Origin: Cryobacterium sp. N22
GTDB lineage: Bacteria; Actinomycetota; Actinomycetes; Actinomycetales; Microbacteriaceae
Direction of reading: 5' to 3'
DNA length: 64,000 bases
Assembly: GCF_002929555.1 (NCBI RefSeq)
Contig: NZ_PJJP01000034.1
Location: 1-64,000 of the forward strand
Below, one piece after another: positions 32,131 to 40,222 of this stretch. Positions within the stretch are counted from its first letter, which is position 1; every line of letters begins with the position of its first letter. Made by a program: the position numbers and the translations under genes. The notes beneath the pieces are model-generated. The model was not told the DNA's origin. It saw only the letters and a program-made list of their open reading frames with translations, and made no database searches.

Positions 32131-32291
32131 TTGGTTGAGCCTGTCGAAACCTGGTTCCCTGTCCTCGGAACCTAGGCCGGGTTGCGGGGTCTCGACAAGC
32201 TCGACCAACGGATGGCCGGGTTGCGGGGTCTCGACAAGCTCGACCAACGGATGGCCGGGTTGCGGGGTCTCGACAAGCTCGACCAACGGAA
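32131..32291. repeat. Palindromic repeat cluster with three tandem 39-bp units
   Basis: Units start at 32175, 32214 and 32253 and are almost identical. Each holds the GGGGTCTCGACAAGCTC core, and a divergent opposite-strand copy (GGTTGAGCCTGTCGAAACC) lies near 32133. The cluster separates the ureidopropionase and dihydropyrimidinase genes. Confidence 0.9.
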
Positions 32292-32311
32292 CTTCAGTTC
32301 CGCAGGTCGGC

Positions 32312-33190
32312 CTACGGCTTCGGGATCGAGGTGTAGGAGTCCGGGCGGCGGTCCCGGTAGAACTGCCAGTTGTTGCGTACCTGGCGGATCATGCCGAGGT
32401 CGAGGTCGCGGATCACGACCTCCTCGGCATCCGCGCTGCCCAGCTCACCCACGTAGTTGCCCTGCGGGTCGACGAACTGGCTGGTGCCGTAGAACGTCAC
32501 AGCGAGCTCGCCGTATTCGTTGTCCTCCCGGCCCACCCGGTTGGGCGCGGCCACGAAGTATCCGTTCGCGGCGGCGGCGGCCGGTTGCTCGATCTCCCAG
32601 AGCCGGTTCGACAGCCCGGGCTTGGTGGCGTTGGGGTTGAAGACGATCTGCGCGCCGTTCAGGCCCAGCTCCCGCCAGCCCTCTGGGAAGTGCCGGTCGT
32701 AGCAGATGTACACGCCGATCGGGCCGACCGCGGTGTTGAAAACCGGGTAGCCGAGGTTGCCGGGGCGGAAGTAGAACTTCTCCCAGAACTTGTCGAGGTG
32801 GGGGATGTGGTGCTTGCGGTACTTGCCGAGGATGGTGCCGTCGGCATCAACCACCACGGCGGTGTTGTAGTACACGCCAGGCTGCTCCTCCTCGTAGATG
32901 GGGAGCACCATGACCATGTTCAGTTCCTTGGCCAGGGCGGCGAAGCGCTGCACGATGGGGCCGTCGGCCGCCTCGGCGTAGTCGTAGTACTTGGCGTCTT
33001 CGGTGATGCCGAAGTACGGGCCGTAGAACAGCTCCTGGAAGCAGATCACCTGAGCCCCGTCGGCGGCCGCGTCACGGGCGAACTGCTCGTGCTTGGCGAT
33101 CATCGATTCGATATCCCCCGTCCACGTGGTCTGGGTGATCGCCGCTCGCACGATGTTGGCTGTGCCGGTGCTGGTTGTGTCAACGCTCAT
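32312..33190 (-). CDS. Beta-ureidopropionase (nitrilase superfamily)
   Basis: About 292 residues from ATG 33190 (GGAGG upstream; five codons above are not needed). The catalytic triad is visible: Glu53 in CFQELFYGPYF, Lys126 in GKYRKHHIP and Cys163 in YICYDRHFPEG. It hydrolyses N-carbamoyl-beta-alanine to beta-alanine, CO2 and ammonia in the cytosol. It is first in the long minus-strand unit and is divergent from the MocR regulator. The operon order fits a complete pathway from dihydrouracil to acetyl-CoA. Confidence 0.94.
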   Translation of the reverse strand: MSVDTTSTGTANIVRAAITQTTWTGDIESMIAKHEQFARDAAADGAQVICFQELFYGPYFGITEDAKYYDYAEAADGPIVQRFAALAKELNMVMVLPIYEEEQPGVYYNTAVVVDADGTILGKYRKHHIPHLDKFWEKFYFRPGNLGYPVFNTAVGPIGVYICYDRHFPEGWRELGLNGAQIVFNPNATKPGLSNRLWEIEQPAAAAANGYFVAAPNRVGREDNEYGELAVTFYGTSQFVDPQGNYVGELGSADAEEVVIRDLDLGMIRQVRNNWQFYRDRRPDSYTSIPKP

Positions 33191-33431
33191 ACTGTCTGCC
33201 TCCACTGGGTCTCACACTGTGGAACCTCGTCAGCGGGGGTCGGACGGCAACGCGATGTTCTGCGAGCTGAACGGTGAGAGAGCCTGTCGAGATCGAGCCA
33301 CGTTACGGTGTCCGGTTTTGTTATTATTCGACGTAAACATTTCTGTTCTGTTTCTTCACATGACGCATGCGTAAATCATCATCCTGTCGTTAGCGGATGC
33401 TGCTGGCAAGCATTTGCCCAGGAAGGACCCC
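33191..33431. promoter_or_regulatory. Divergent control region of ureidopropionase operon and MocR gene
   Basis: 241 bp containing an AT-rich stretch (about 33312-33380) and a perfect palindrome ACGCATGCGT at 33363-33372. This is the likely MocR binding region, though its exact direct repeats cannot be fixed by eye. Confidence 0.5.
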
Positions 33432-34766
33432 GTGCAGCTGTATCTGGACGAGATCGAACAGGCCACGCCGGCCGGAATCGCTGCCGCCCTCGGCCGGCTG
33501 ATCAGCACCGGCCGGATCGCCCCCGGCGAGCGCCTGCCCACCGTGCGGGACCTCGCCGGGGAGCTCGGGGTGAGCCCCGCCACGGTCAGCCACGCCTGGC
33601 AGGCGCTGTCCTCGGCGGGCTTGATCGTCTCGCGCGGCCGCAGCGGCACGTTCGTTCGGGAGCAGTCCACGAACTGGCTGCCCGCCCGCTCCCAGTCGTT
33701 GGCCGGCCATCTGAGCGACACCCGCATCGACCTGTCCCGGGGCACGCCGGACCCGCTGTTGTTGCCCGCCCTCGGCCCCGCGCTCTCCAGGGTCTCCCAG
33801 CGCGCGATGACACCCAGCTACCAGGCGCCGCCGGTGATCCCGGAGCTGCTCACCGTGCTGACCGGCTCCTGGCCGTACCGGTGCGAGTCGATCACGGTGG
33901 TCGACGGGGCCCTCGACGCGATCTCGCGCAGCCTCGAGCAGGTGGCCAGGTTCGGCGACAGGGTCATCGTCGAACACCCGGGCTTCCCGCCGTTCTTCGA
34001 CCTGCTCGAACAGATGGGCATCGAGCGGCTACCCGTGGCGGTGGATGCGGAGGGCATCGACCCGGCCGCCTTCCAGGCGGCGCTGGCGCAGTCGCCGGCC
34101 GCGGTCATCCTGCAGCCGCGGGCGCACAACCCCACCGGGGCATCGATGTCGCCGGACCGGGCTGCCGAGCTGGCCCGGCTGCTGGCCACCAGCAAACGGG
34201 CCGCGCACACCGTAGTGATCGAGGACGACCACTCCGGTGCGATCAGCACTTCCCCCGATGTGTCGCTGGGCCGCTGGCTGCCCGAGCGGGTCTTGCACGT
34301 GCGCAGCTACTCCAAGTCGCACGGGCCCGACCTGCGCATCGCAGCTCTCGGCGGGCCGGCCGCGTTGGTGGACCGGATCGTGGCCCGGCGGATGCTGGGA
34401 CCGGGCTGGACCAGCCGGATGCTGCAGACGATCCTGCACGAGCTGCTCACCGACAGCGCCAGCATGGCGCTGGTGTTCGAGGCCCGGCACGTGTACTTCG
34501 CCCGGCAGAAGGCGCTGGCGGATGCCCTCACCGGGTTCGGCGTGCCCCTGCCGCGTGCCGACGGCATCAACGCCTGGGTGCCGGTGGCTGATGAGCGCGA
34601 CGCCATCGTGCGGCTGGCGGCGTCGGGCATCCGGGTGGCCGGCGGCAGCCCGTTTCTCGCGCTGGACCGGCCCGAGGCGTTCATTCGGGTGACCGCCGGG
34701 GCGTTGGTCGACGACGTGGTGCCGGTCGCCCGGGCGATCGCGGCGGCAGGGGTGCTCGCGACCTGA
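33432..34766 (+). CDS. MocR-type GntR/aminotransferase regulator
   Basis: About 444 residues from GTG 33432, placed four bases after AGGAAGGA; a TTG at 33414 is less likely. N-terminal GntR HTH (residues about 8-70: LISTGRIAPGERLPTVRDLAGELGVSPATVSHAWQALSSAGLI) is fused to a class I aminotransferase-like domain with the PLP Lys in RSYSKSHGPDLRIAALG. MocR proteins sense amino compounds through PLP. Beta-alanine or a related amine would suit here. It probably controls the divergent pyrimidine-catabolic operon. Confidence 0.92.
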   Translation: MQLYLDEIEQATPAGIAAALGRLISTGRIAPGERLPTVRDLAGELGVSPATVSHAWQALSSAGLIVSRGRSGTFVREQSTNWLPARSQSLAGHLSDTRIDLSRGTPDPLLLPALGPALSRVSQRAMTPSYQAPPVIPELLTVLTGSWPYRCESITVVDGALDAISRSLEQVARFGDRVIVEHPGFPPFFDLLEQMGIERLPVAVDAEGIDPAAFQAALAQSPAAVILQPRAHNPTGASMSPDRAAELARLLATSKRAAHTVVIEDDHSGAISTSPDVSLGRWLPERVLHVRSYSKSHGPDLRIAALGGPAALVDRIVARRMLGPGWTSRMLQTILHELLTDSASMALVFEARHVYFARQKALADALTGFGVPLPRADGINAWVPVADERDAIVRLAASGIRVAGGSPFLALDRPEAFIRVTAGALVDDVVPVARAIAAAGVLAT

Positions 34767-34810
34767 GGGGCGCGTCTGGCGCGCATCAGCGGGGTCGCGG
34801 GCAACGAGGC

Positions 34811-34908
34811 CGAGGGGCATGCTGGGCGCAGACAGTGACTCGCCAGTGCGGTCCGGCGGATGCGACTCGGGGACGATCGACGCCGCACGCGACAGGTGCG
34901 GAGGAACC
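34811..34908 (+). repeat. Duplicated leader, copy 1
   Basis: About 98 bp upstream of the first FAD-oxidase gene matches 36241-36339 upstream of the second. Shared blocks include GAGGGGCATGCTGGGCG, CCGGCGGATGCGAC and CGCCGCACGCGACAGG. It probably holds each gene's promoter. Confidence 0.75.
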
Positions 34909-36210
34909 ATGATCGACGGTTTTGCGGGCACGATACTCCTGCCCAGTTCGGACGAATACCTGATGGCGGCCACCGCCTACGGGAAGGTCGGCAGGCCCGT
35001 GCTGGCGGCCCGACCGACCAACGCGGCGGATGTCGCGGCGGCGATCGCCTACGCCAGGGCCCAGGGTCTCGTGTTGTCTGTGCGGAGCGGCGGGCACAGC
35101 CCGCTGAACACCAACGACGGCGGCATGGTGCTCGACCTGTCCCGCATCCGCGACGTCGAGGTGCAGGGCGGCAACCGGGTTCGGCTGGGCAGCGGCGCCA
35201 CCTGGGGCAGTGTGGCGCAGGAGCTGCTCGAGTACGACCTGGCGGTCTCCAGCGGCGACACCTACTCGGTGGGCGTTGGCGGTCTCACCCTGGGCGGCGG
35301 CATCGGGTGGCTGGTGCGACAACACGGGCTGGCGATCGACAGCCTGCGCGAGGCGGAGGTGGTGTTACCCAGCGGCGCCATCGTGACGGCCAGCGACACC
35401 AGTGAGCCTGAGCTGTTCTGGGCGCTGCGCGGCGGCGGCGGCAACTTCGGCGTCGTCACGAGGTTCACCTTCCAGGCGCATCCGCTGCGGGGTGTGGTCT
35501 TCGGCACCATCGACGTGCACCCGGCGCACCTGGCCGAGACGCTGCGCGGCTGGCGGGACGTGATGCGCGCCTCGCCGGAGCGGCTCAATTCGACGGTCTA
35601 CTCGACGCCGGAGTTCGGTCCCGAGCTGCCCGCGACGACGAAGGTGCTGGTCTGCTACGGCAGCGCCGATCAGGACGAAGCAATGTCGGCCATCCGGCCC
35701 CTGCTCGCTCTGCCGGGGGTGACCGGCAACGACGTGGAACTCAAACTCTTCGTGGAGGTCTTCGACGAACCGTCGGCGCCGCCGGGGTCGATCCGGATCA
35801 TTGACCGCAACGGCTTCGCCCGTGACCTCGACGACACTCTCATCGAACGGGTCACCACCGTGACCTCCTCGCTCGATTCGGCGGTGCTGATGGTGCGTTA
35901 CGTGCGCGGGGCGATGAACCGGGTGCCCACCGATGCCACGGCATTTCCGCACCGGGATGTGGAGGCCTTCGTGATGTCGGCGGCATTCCTGCCGCCGGAT
36001 GCCCCCGACGAGGACGAGCGGCGCATCCTGGACGGGTGGTCGCCCGTGGCCGAGAGATTGACGGGCACCTACGGCAACTTCAATTTGCGCGCGTATCCCG
36101 ACGTGCTCGACCTGATGTACCCGCCGGCCACCATGGAACGGCTGCGGGCGGCGAAACGGCGCTACGACCCCGAGAACGTGCTGGCCCACAACCTCAACAT
36201 CGTGCCCTGA
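34909..36210 (+). CDS. FAD-linked oxidase, berberine-bridge type (paralogue 1)
   Basis: 433 residues from ATG 34909 (GGAGG upstream). FAD-binding PP-loop SVRSGGHSPLNTNDGGMVLDLS is near 57-78 with His63 able to carry covalent FAD. The partner Cys of bicovalent enzymes is missing (GDTYSVGVGGLTLGGG), so only mono-covalent attachment is expected. The C-terminal BBE domain ends RYDPENVLAHNLNIVP. It has no signal peptide. It should oxidise a sugar, alcohol or phenolic compound with O2 as acceptor. The substrate is unknown. It is a tandem duplicate of the next gene. Confidence 0.9.
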   Translation: MIDGFAGTILLPSSDEYLMAATAYGKVGRPVLAARPTNAADVAAAIAYARAQGLVLSVRSGGHSPLNTNDGGMVLDLSRIRDVEVQGGNRVRLGSGATWGSVAQELLEYDLAVSSGDTYSVGVGGLTLGGGIGWLVRQHGLAIDSLREAEVVLPSGAIVTASDTSEPELFWALRGGGGNFGVVTRFTFQAHPLRGVVFGTIDVHPAHLAETLRGWRDVMRASPERLNSTVYSTPEFGPELPATTKVLVCYGSADQDEAMSAIRPLLALPGVTGNDVELKLFVEVFDEPSAPPGSIRIIDRNGFARDLDDTLIERVTTVTSSLDSAVLMVRYVRGAMNRVPTDATAFPHRDVEAFVMSAAFLPPDAPDEDERRILDGWSPVAERLTGTYGNFNLRAYPDVLDLMYPPATMERLRAAKRRYDPENVLAHNLNIVP

Positions 36211-36240
36211 GCCCGGTCCCGGGGTCGCGGCCCGGGTGCA

Positions 36241-36339
36241 CGAGGGGCATGCTGGGCGTCGACGGCTACTCAGCCCGTGCGGGCCGGCGGATGCGACCGT
36301 GAGCTATCGGCGCCGCACGCGACAGGCGTGGGAGGAACG
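36241..36339 (+). repeat. Duplicated leader, copy 2
   Basis: Counterpart of 34811-34908, with the same spacing to the start codon within one base. Confidence 0.75.
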
Positions 36340-37641
36340 ATGATCGACGGATTCGCGGGCACCATCCTGATGCCCGGCTCGGAGGAATACCCGGCGGCGG
36401 CCACCGCCTACGGCGTACTCGGCAGCCCGGCGCTGGTTGCCCGGCCGTCGTCCGCGGCGGATATCGCGTTGGCGATCGGCTATGCCAGGGCGCACGGTTT
36501 GCCGTTGTCGGTGAGGAGCGGCGGGCACACTCTGTTCAGCACCAATGACGGCGGGATGGTGCTCGACCTACGCGCCATCCACGACGTGGAACTGCTCGGC
36601 AACGACCTGGTGCGCGTCGGCGGTGGCGCGGTGTGGGGCGATGTCGCCCGGGCGCTGCAGCCGCATGGGCTGGCGCTGTCATCGGGCGACACCTACTCGG
36701 TCGGCGTGGGCGGGCTCACCCTGGGCGGCGGCATCGGCTGGATGGTGCGCCAACACGGTCTGGCGTTCGACAGCCTGCGCGAGGCCGAGGTGGTGCTGCC
36801 CAGCGGCGACATCGTGACGGCCAGCGCGACCGTTGAGCCGGAGCTGTTCTGGGCGCTGCGCGGCGGCGGCGGCAACTTCGGCGTGGTGACCCGGTTCACG
36901 TTCCAGGCGCATCCGCTGCCCGGGGTGGTCGCCGGCTCCATCACCGTCGACCCAGCGCGGCTGGCGGACACCCTGCGCGGATGGCGCGACGTGATGCGGC
37001 ACTCACCGGAGGAGCTCAACTCCACCGTGATCGCGATGCCTGCATTCGGTCCCGAGATGCCGGCCGCAACCCAGGTACTGGTCTGCTTCGGCGGCAACGA
37101 CGTCGACGCGGCGATGAAGGCAATCCGGCCGTTGCTGGCCCTGCCCGGCGTGACCGGAAACGATGTGGCGCCCAAGGCCTACGTGGACGTGCTCGAGGAA
37201 CCGGAGCTGCCTCCGGCCGAGATACGGCTGGTCGACCACAACGGCTTCGCCCGCGACGTCGACGACGGCCTGATCAGCCGGCTCACCACCGCGCACGAAG
37301 CCTTCGGGGCGGCCGTGCTCATGGTGCGCTACTTGCGCGGGGCGTTCAACCGGGTGCCGGCGGATGCCACGGCGCTGGCCTACCGGGACGCCGAGGCCTT
37401 CGTCGTGTCGGCGGCGTTTCTGCCGCCGGATGCCCCGGCTGAGGCCGAGCGCCGCATCCACGACGGCTGGGCCGCCCTGGCCGGCGACGTGACCGGCGAG
37501 TACGGCAATTTCAGCATGCACCCGGATGCGACGACGATCACCCGGATCTATCCGCCGGCCACCGTGGAGCGACTGCGGGCGGCCAAACGCCGCTACGACC
37601 CGGAGAACGTGCTCGCCTTCAACCACAACATCGTGCCCTGA
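36340..37641 (+). CDS. FAD-linked oxidase, berberine-bridge type (paralogue 2)
   Basis: 433 residues, the same length as paralogue 1, with the same start (MIDGFAGTIL), PP-loop His63 (SVRSGGHTLFSTNDGG) and the same absence of the second attachment Cys (GDTYSVGVGG). GGAGG precedes ATG 36340. Differences cluster in the substrate half, for example NDVAPKAYVDVLEEPELPPA against NDVELKLFVEVFDEPSAPPG. This suggests divergence in specificity rather than a very recent copy. The membrane context is absent. Each copy has its own leader, so they may be transcribed separately. Confidence 0.9.
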   Translation: MIDGFAGTILMPGSEEYPAAATAYGVLGSPALVARPSSAADIALAIGYARAHGLPLSVRSGGHTLFSTNDGGMVLDLRAIHDVELLGNDLVRVGGGAVWGDVARALQPHGLALSSGDTYSVGVGGLTLGGGIGWMVRQHGLAFDSLREAEVVLPSGDIVTASATVEPELFWALRGGGGNFGVVTRFTFQAHPLPGVVAGSITVDPARLADTLRGWRDVMRHSPEELNSTVIAMPAFGPEMPAATQVLVCFGGNDVDAAMKAIRPLLALPGVTGNDVAPKAYVDVLEEPELPPAEIRLVDHNGFARDVDDGLISRLTTAHEAFGAAVLMVRYLRGAFNRVPADATALAYRDAEAFVVSAAFLPPDAPAEAERRIHDGWAALAGDVTGEYGNFSMHPDATTITRIYPPATVERLRAAKRRYDPENVLAFNHNIVP

Positions 37642-37703
37642 GCGGGACCGCTCGCCGGAGTGACTCGGGGGCGGGTCGCGGGCCAGGCGGGGCGCCCGTG
37701 GCG

Positions 37704-37771
37704 CAACTGTTGCCCGTGCGGACAATTGTTACCGGCACACCGGGCGCACTTGTCCGCACCGGCAACAGTTG
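37704..37771. repeat. 68-bp inverted repeat with 22-bp arms
   Basis: Arms at 37704-37725 and 37750-37771 are complementary except at one position, around a 24-base loop. Left arm begins CAACTGTTGCC. This may be a terminator for the oxidase genes or another repetitive palindrome family. Confidence 0.7.
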
Positions 37772-38028
37772 GGCGGGGGCCGGCCCGGGCATCCGCCGCG
37801 AACACCAGGGGTTTAGGCTGGTTGTGACCCCCGGTTCGATCTGACCGGTTGCGCCGGCCCGGATTTGGGCGGCAGGTCGGGGCTTTGCCTTCTGTTTCAC
37901 CCCACCTCGTTTGAGCCCTGCTCCCTCGCGTACGCCTGCGGTGCCGGCCGGCGCCGGTGTCGCCCGCGACACCGTGTTTCGGTCCGTTGCCTGGCGACCA
38001 CGCCGACGGATGCACGGCTCCCGCCGCT

Positions 38029-38034
38029 CAGATT
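38029..38034 (+). promoter_or_regulatory. Possible -10 of leaderless F420-0 binding-protein gene
   Basis: CAGATT, six bases (GGTCCC), then ATG 38041. No Shine-Dalgarno is present. Confidence 0.35.
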
Positions 38035-38040
38035 GGTCCC

Positions 38041-39036
38041 ATGAAGATTCGCTACCCCGCCATCGCCGCCACCGCGGCCGTGCTGCTGCTGGCCGGCTGC
38101 GCCTCCGGTTCGACGGCCGCCGCGCCAGCCCCGACAGCCTCAGCCGGTGGTGGCGCCGGCGCGTTCCCGGTGTCGTTCGAGAACTGCGACACCTCGGTCA
38201 CCCTTCAGGCCGCCCCCGAACGCATCGTCACGATCAAGTCGAACACCACCGAGCTGCTGCTCGCCCTGGGACTCGGCGAGCGCATCGTCGGCTCGGCGTT
38301 CCTCGACGGCCCGCTGCCGGCATCCCTCGCCGACGCCGGTGCCGATCTCAACGTGATCAGCGACTTCGTACCCGGCCAGGAGGCCGTGCTGGCGCTCACC
38401 CCCGACTTCGTCTACGGCGGCTGGGAGTCGAACTTCTCCGCCGAGGGCGTGGGTGAGCGCAGCGTGCTGGCCGGCCTGGGCATCGGCAGCTATGTGTCGC
38501 CGGCCGCGTGCAAGGGCGACGCCATGCCCGACCCGCTCACCTTCGACACCGTGTTCGCCGAGATCGACGAGGCCGGCGCCCTGTTCGGCGTGCCGGATGC
38601 CGCCGACGCGCTCGTCGCCGAGCAGGAGGCCGAACTGGCCGCGCTTGAGCCCGCCACCGGCGACACGACGGCGCTCTGGTACTCCAGCGGCACCGACACC
38701 CCATACGTGGGCGCCGGCATCGGCGCGCCGCAGATGATCATGGATGCCGCGGGCCTGACGAACATCTTCGCCGACGTGCAGGACACCTGGACCTCGGCCG
38801 GCTGGGAGTCGGTCGTGGAGGCCAACCCGAGCGTGATCGTGCTCGTGGACGCCACCTGGAACACCGCGGACTCGAAGATCGCCAATCTCAAGGCCAACGC
38901 GGCGACCGCCGGGCTCGACGCCGTGCTGAACGACCGCTACATCGTGGTGCCGTTCGCGGCCTCAGAGGCGGGCATCCGCAACGTGGAGGCCGCCGCGTCG
39001 ATCATCGACCAGCTCGCCGCGCTCGAGGCCGAGTAG
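38041..39036 (+). CDS. Putative F420-0 ABC transporter, substrate-binding lipoprotein
   Basis: 331 residues. A lipoprotein signal (AVLLLAGCASGS, Cys near 20) precedes a helical-backbone (BtuF/FecB type) binding domain: ITVTLQAAPERIVTIKSNTTELLLALGLGERIVGSAF near 55. I recognise it as the family annotated F420-0 ABC transporter, mainly because a permease, an ATPase and cofD follow directly. The real ligand has not been shown to my knowledge. Iron-siderophore or corrinoid would be the alternatives. Confidence 0.8.
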   Translation: MKIRYPAIAATAAVLLLAGCASGSTAAAPAPTASAGGGAGAFPVSFENCDTSVTLQAAPERIVTIKSNTTELLLALGLGERIVGSAFLDGPLPASLADAGADLNVISDFVPGQEAVLALTPDFVYGGWESNFSAEGVGERSVLAGLGIGSYVSPAACKGDAMPDPLTFDTVFAEIDEAGALFGVPDAADALVAEQEAELAALEPATGDTTALWYSSGTDTPYVGAGIGAPQMIMDAAGLTNIFADVQDTWTSAGWESVVEANPSVIVLVDATWNTADSKIANLKANAATAGLDAVLNDRYIVVPFAASEAGIRNVEAAASIIDQLAALEAE

Positions 39037-39088
39037 GCCCGGGGCAGGCAGTCCGACCTCACACCAACACCGATTCGAAGGACCGCGG

Positions 39089-40222
39089 ATGACCGTCACC
39101 CCGAGCAGGCAGGGCCACGGCACCGCCGCGCCCGGCGGGCCCGCGGCGCACGGTGCGCCCGGCACGCCCGCGTCATCCGCTCGCGCCCGGCACGGCGGGC
39201 CCGGCCGGTACCTGATCTGGCTGCTCGCGGCGGTGGTGGCGCTGGTGCTCGGCAGCGCGGTGGCCGTGACGATCGGCCCGGCCGACGTGAGCCTGGCGCA
39301 GGTCTGGGGCAGTGTGGCCGGCCATCTCGGCCTGCCCGGGCTCGCCGGCGACACCCCGGTGCCGCCGCTGACCGACGCGATCGTGTGGCAGCTGCGGATG
39401 CCGCGGGTGCTCACCGCCGCCATGGTGGGCGCGGGCCTGGCGCTGAGCGGCGCGGTCATGCAGAGCGTCACCCGCAACCCGTTGGCCGACCCCTACCTGC
39501 TCGGCCTGTCGTCCGGGGCGTCGCTCGGCGCGGTCTGCGTGGTGATCCTCGGCATCGGTTTCGCGCTGCCGGCGGCCGCGTTCGCCGGGGCGTTGATCGC
39601 CCTGTTCGCCACCCTCAACATCGCCCGCGTCGGCGGCAGCATCACCCCGGGCCGGGCCGTGCTGGCCGGGCTGGCGATCGCCCAGCTGGGCTCCGCGGGC
39701 ACCTCGTTCATCATCTTCTGGGCCGCCAAGGGCGACTCCTACCGGGAGATCCTCAACTGGCTGCTCGGCTCGCTGGCGGGCAGCTCGTGGAGCAGTGTGC
39801 TGATCTCCTCGGTCGCGCTGGTTGTGGTGGGCACCGGCATCCTGCTCGCCGCCAGCCGGCTGGATGCGTTCACCTTCGGCGACACGAACGCCGCGTCGCT
39901 GGGCATCAACGTGAACGCCACCCGTTGGGGATTCCTCGTGGCGGTGGCGCTGCTCACGGGCGCGATGGTGGCCGTGAGCGGGGCGATCGGCTTCGTGGGG
40001 CTGATCCTGCCGCACCTGGTGCGCGGGCTCAGCGGCCCGGGGCACCGGCGCCTGCTGCCGCTGGTCGGGGTGGTGGGGGCGCTGTTCCTGGTGCTCGCCG
40101 ACACCCTCGCCCGCACGGTCTTCGACCCGCGCGAGCTGCCGGTGGGCATCATCACCGCGTTCATCGGGGTGCCCGTGTTCATCCTGCTGATCAAGCGCAA
40201 GCGAAGCGCGGCCTGGGCATGA
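39089..40222 (+). CDS. Putative F420-0 ABC transporter, permease (FecCD type)
   Basis: 377 residues, cytosolic N-terminus of about 40, then about nine to ten helices of the FecCD/BtuC family. Typical motifs are VWQLRMPRVLTAAMVGAGLALSGAVMQSVTRNPLADPYLLGLSSGASLGA near 95-145 and GAIGFVGLILPHLVRGLSGPGHRRLLP near 305-330. GAAGGA precedes ATG 39089. The stop overlaps the ATPase start by four bases. It should form a homodimeric channel. Confidence 0.9.
   Translation: MTVTPSRQGHGTAAPGGPAAHGAPGTPASSARARHGGPGRYLIWLLAAVVALVLGSAVAVTIGPADVSLAQVWGSVAGHLGLPGLAGDTPVPPLTDAIVWQLRMPRVLTAAMVGAGLALSGAVMQSVTRNPLADPYLLGLSSGASLGAVCVVILGIGFALPAAAFAGALIALFATLNIARVGGSITPGRAVLAGLAIAQLGSAGTSFIIFWAAKGDSYREILNWLLGSLAGSSWSSVLISSVALVVVGTGILLAASRLDAFTFGDTNAASLGINVNATRWGFLVAVALLTGAMVAVSGAIGFVGLILPHLVRGLSGPGHRRLLPLVGVVGALFLVLADTLARTVFDPRELPVGIITAFIGVPVFILLIKRKRSAAWA

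Larger units (their letters stand above)
37642..38040. other. Gene-free region of 399 bp with a large palindrome
   Basis: I find no convincing coding frame. Minus-strand frames here have no start signal or family resemblance. It holds the inverted repeat 37704-37771 and the upstream region of the F420-0 transporter. I looked for cobalamin or other riboswitch signatures and saw none. Confidence 0.6.

Noticed and set aside
32086-32286. Frame with repeating VELVETPQPGHPL
   Set aside because: It is translation of the tandem palindromic repeats, with no start signal.
37593-38015. Minus-strand frames of 117-140 codons in the gap before the F420-0 transporter
   Set aside because: They overlap the palindrome and the end of the oxidase gene, lack ribosome sites and have no recognisable sequence.
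37780-38040. Possible cobalamin riboswitch before a BtuF-like protein
   Set aside because: No B12-box or core stems could be found, and cofD linkage points away from corrinoid transport.
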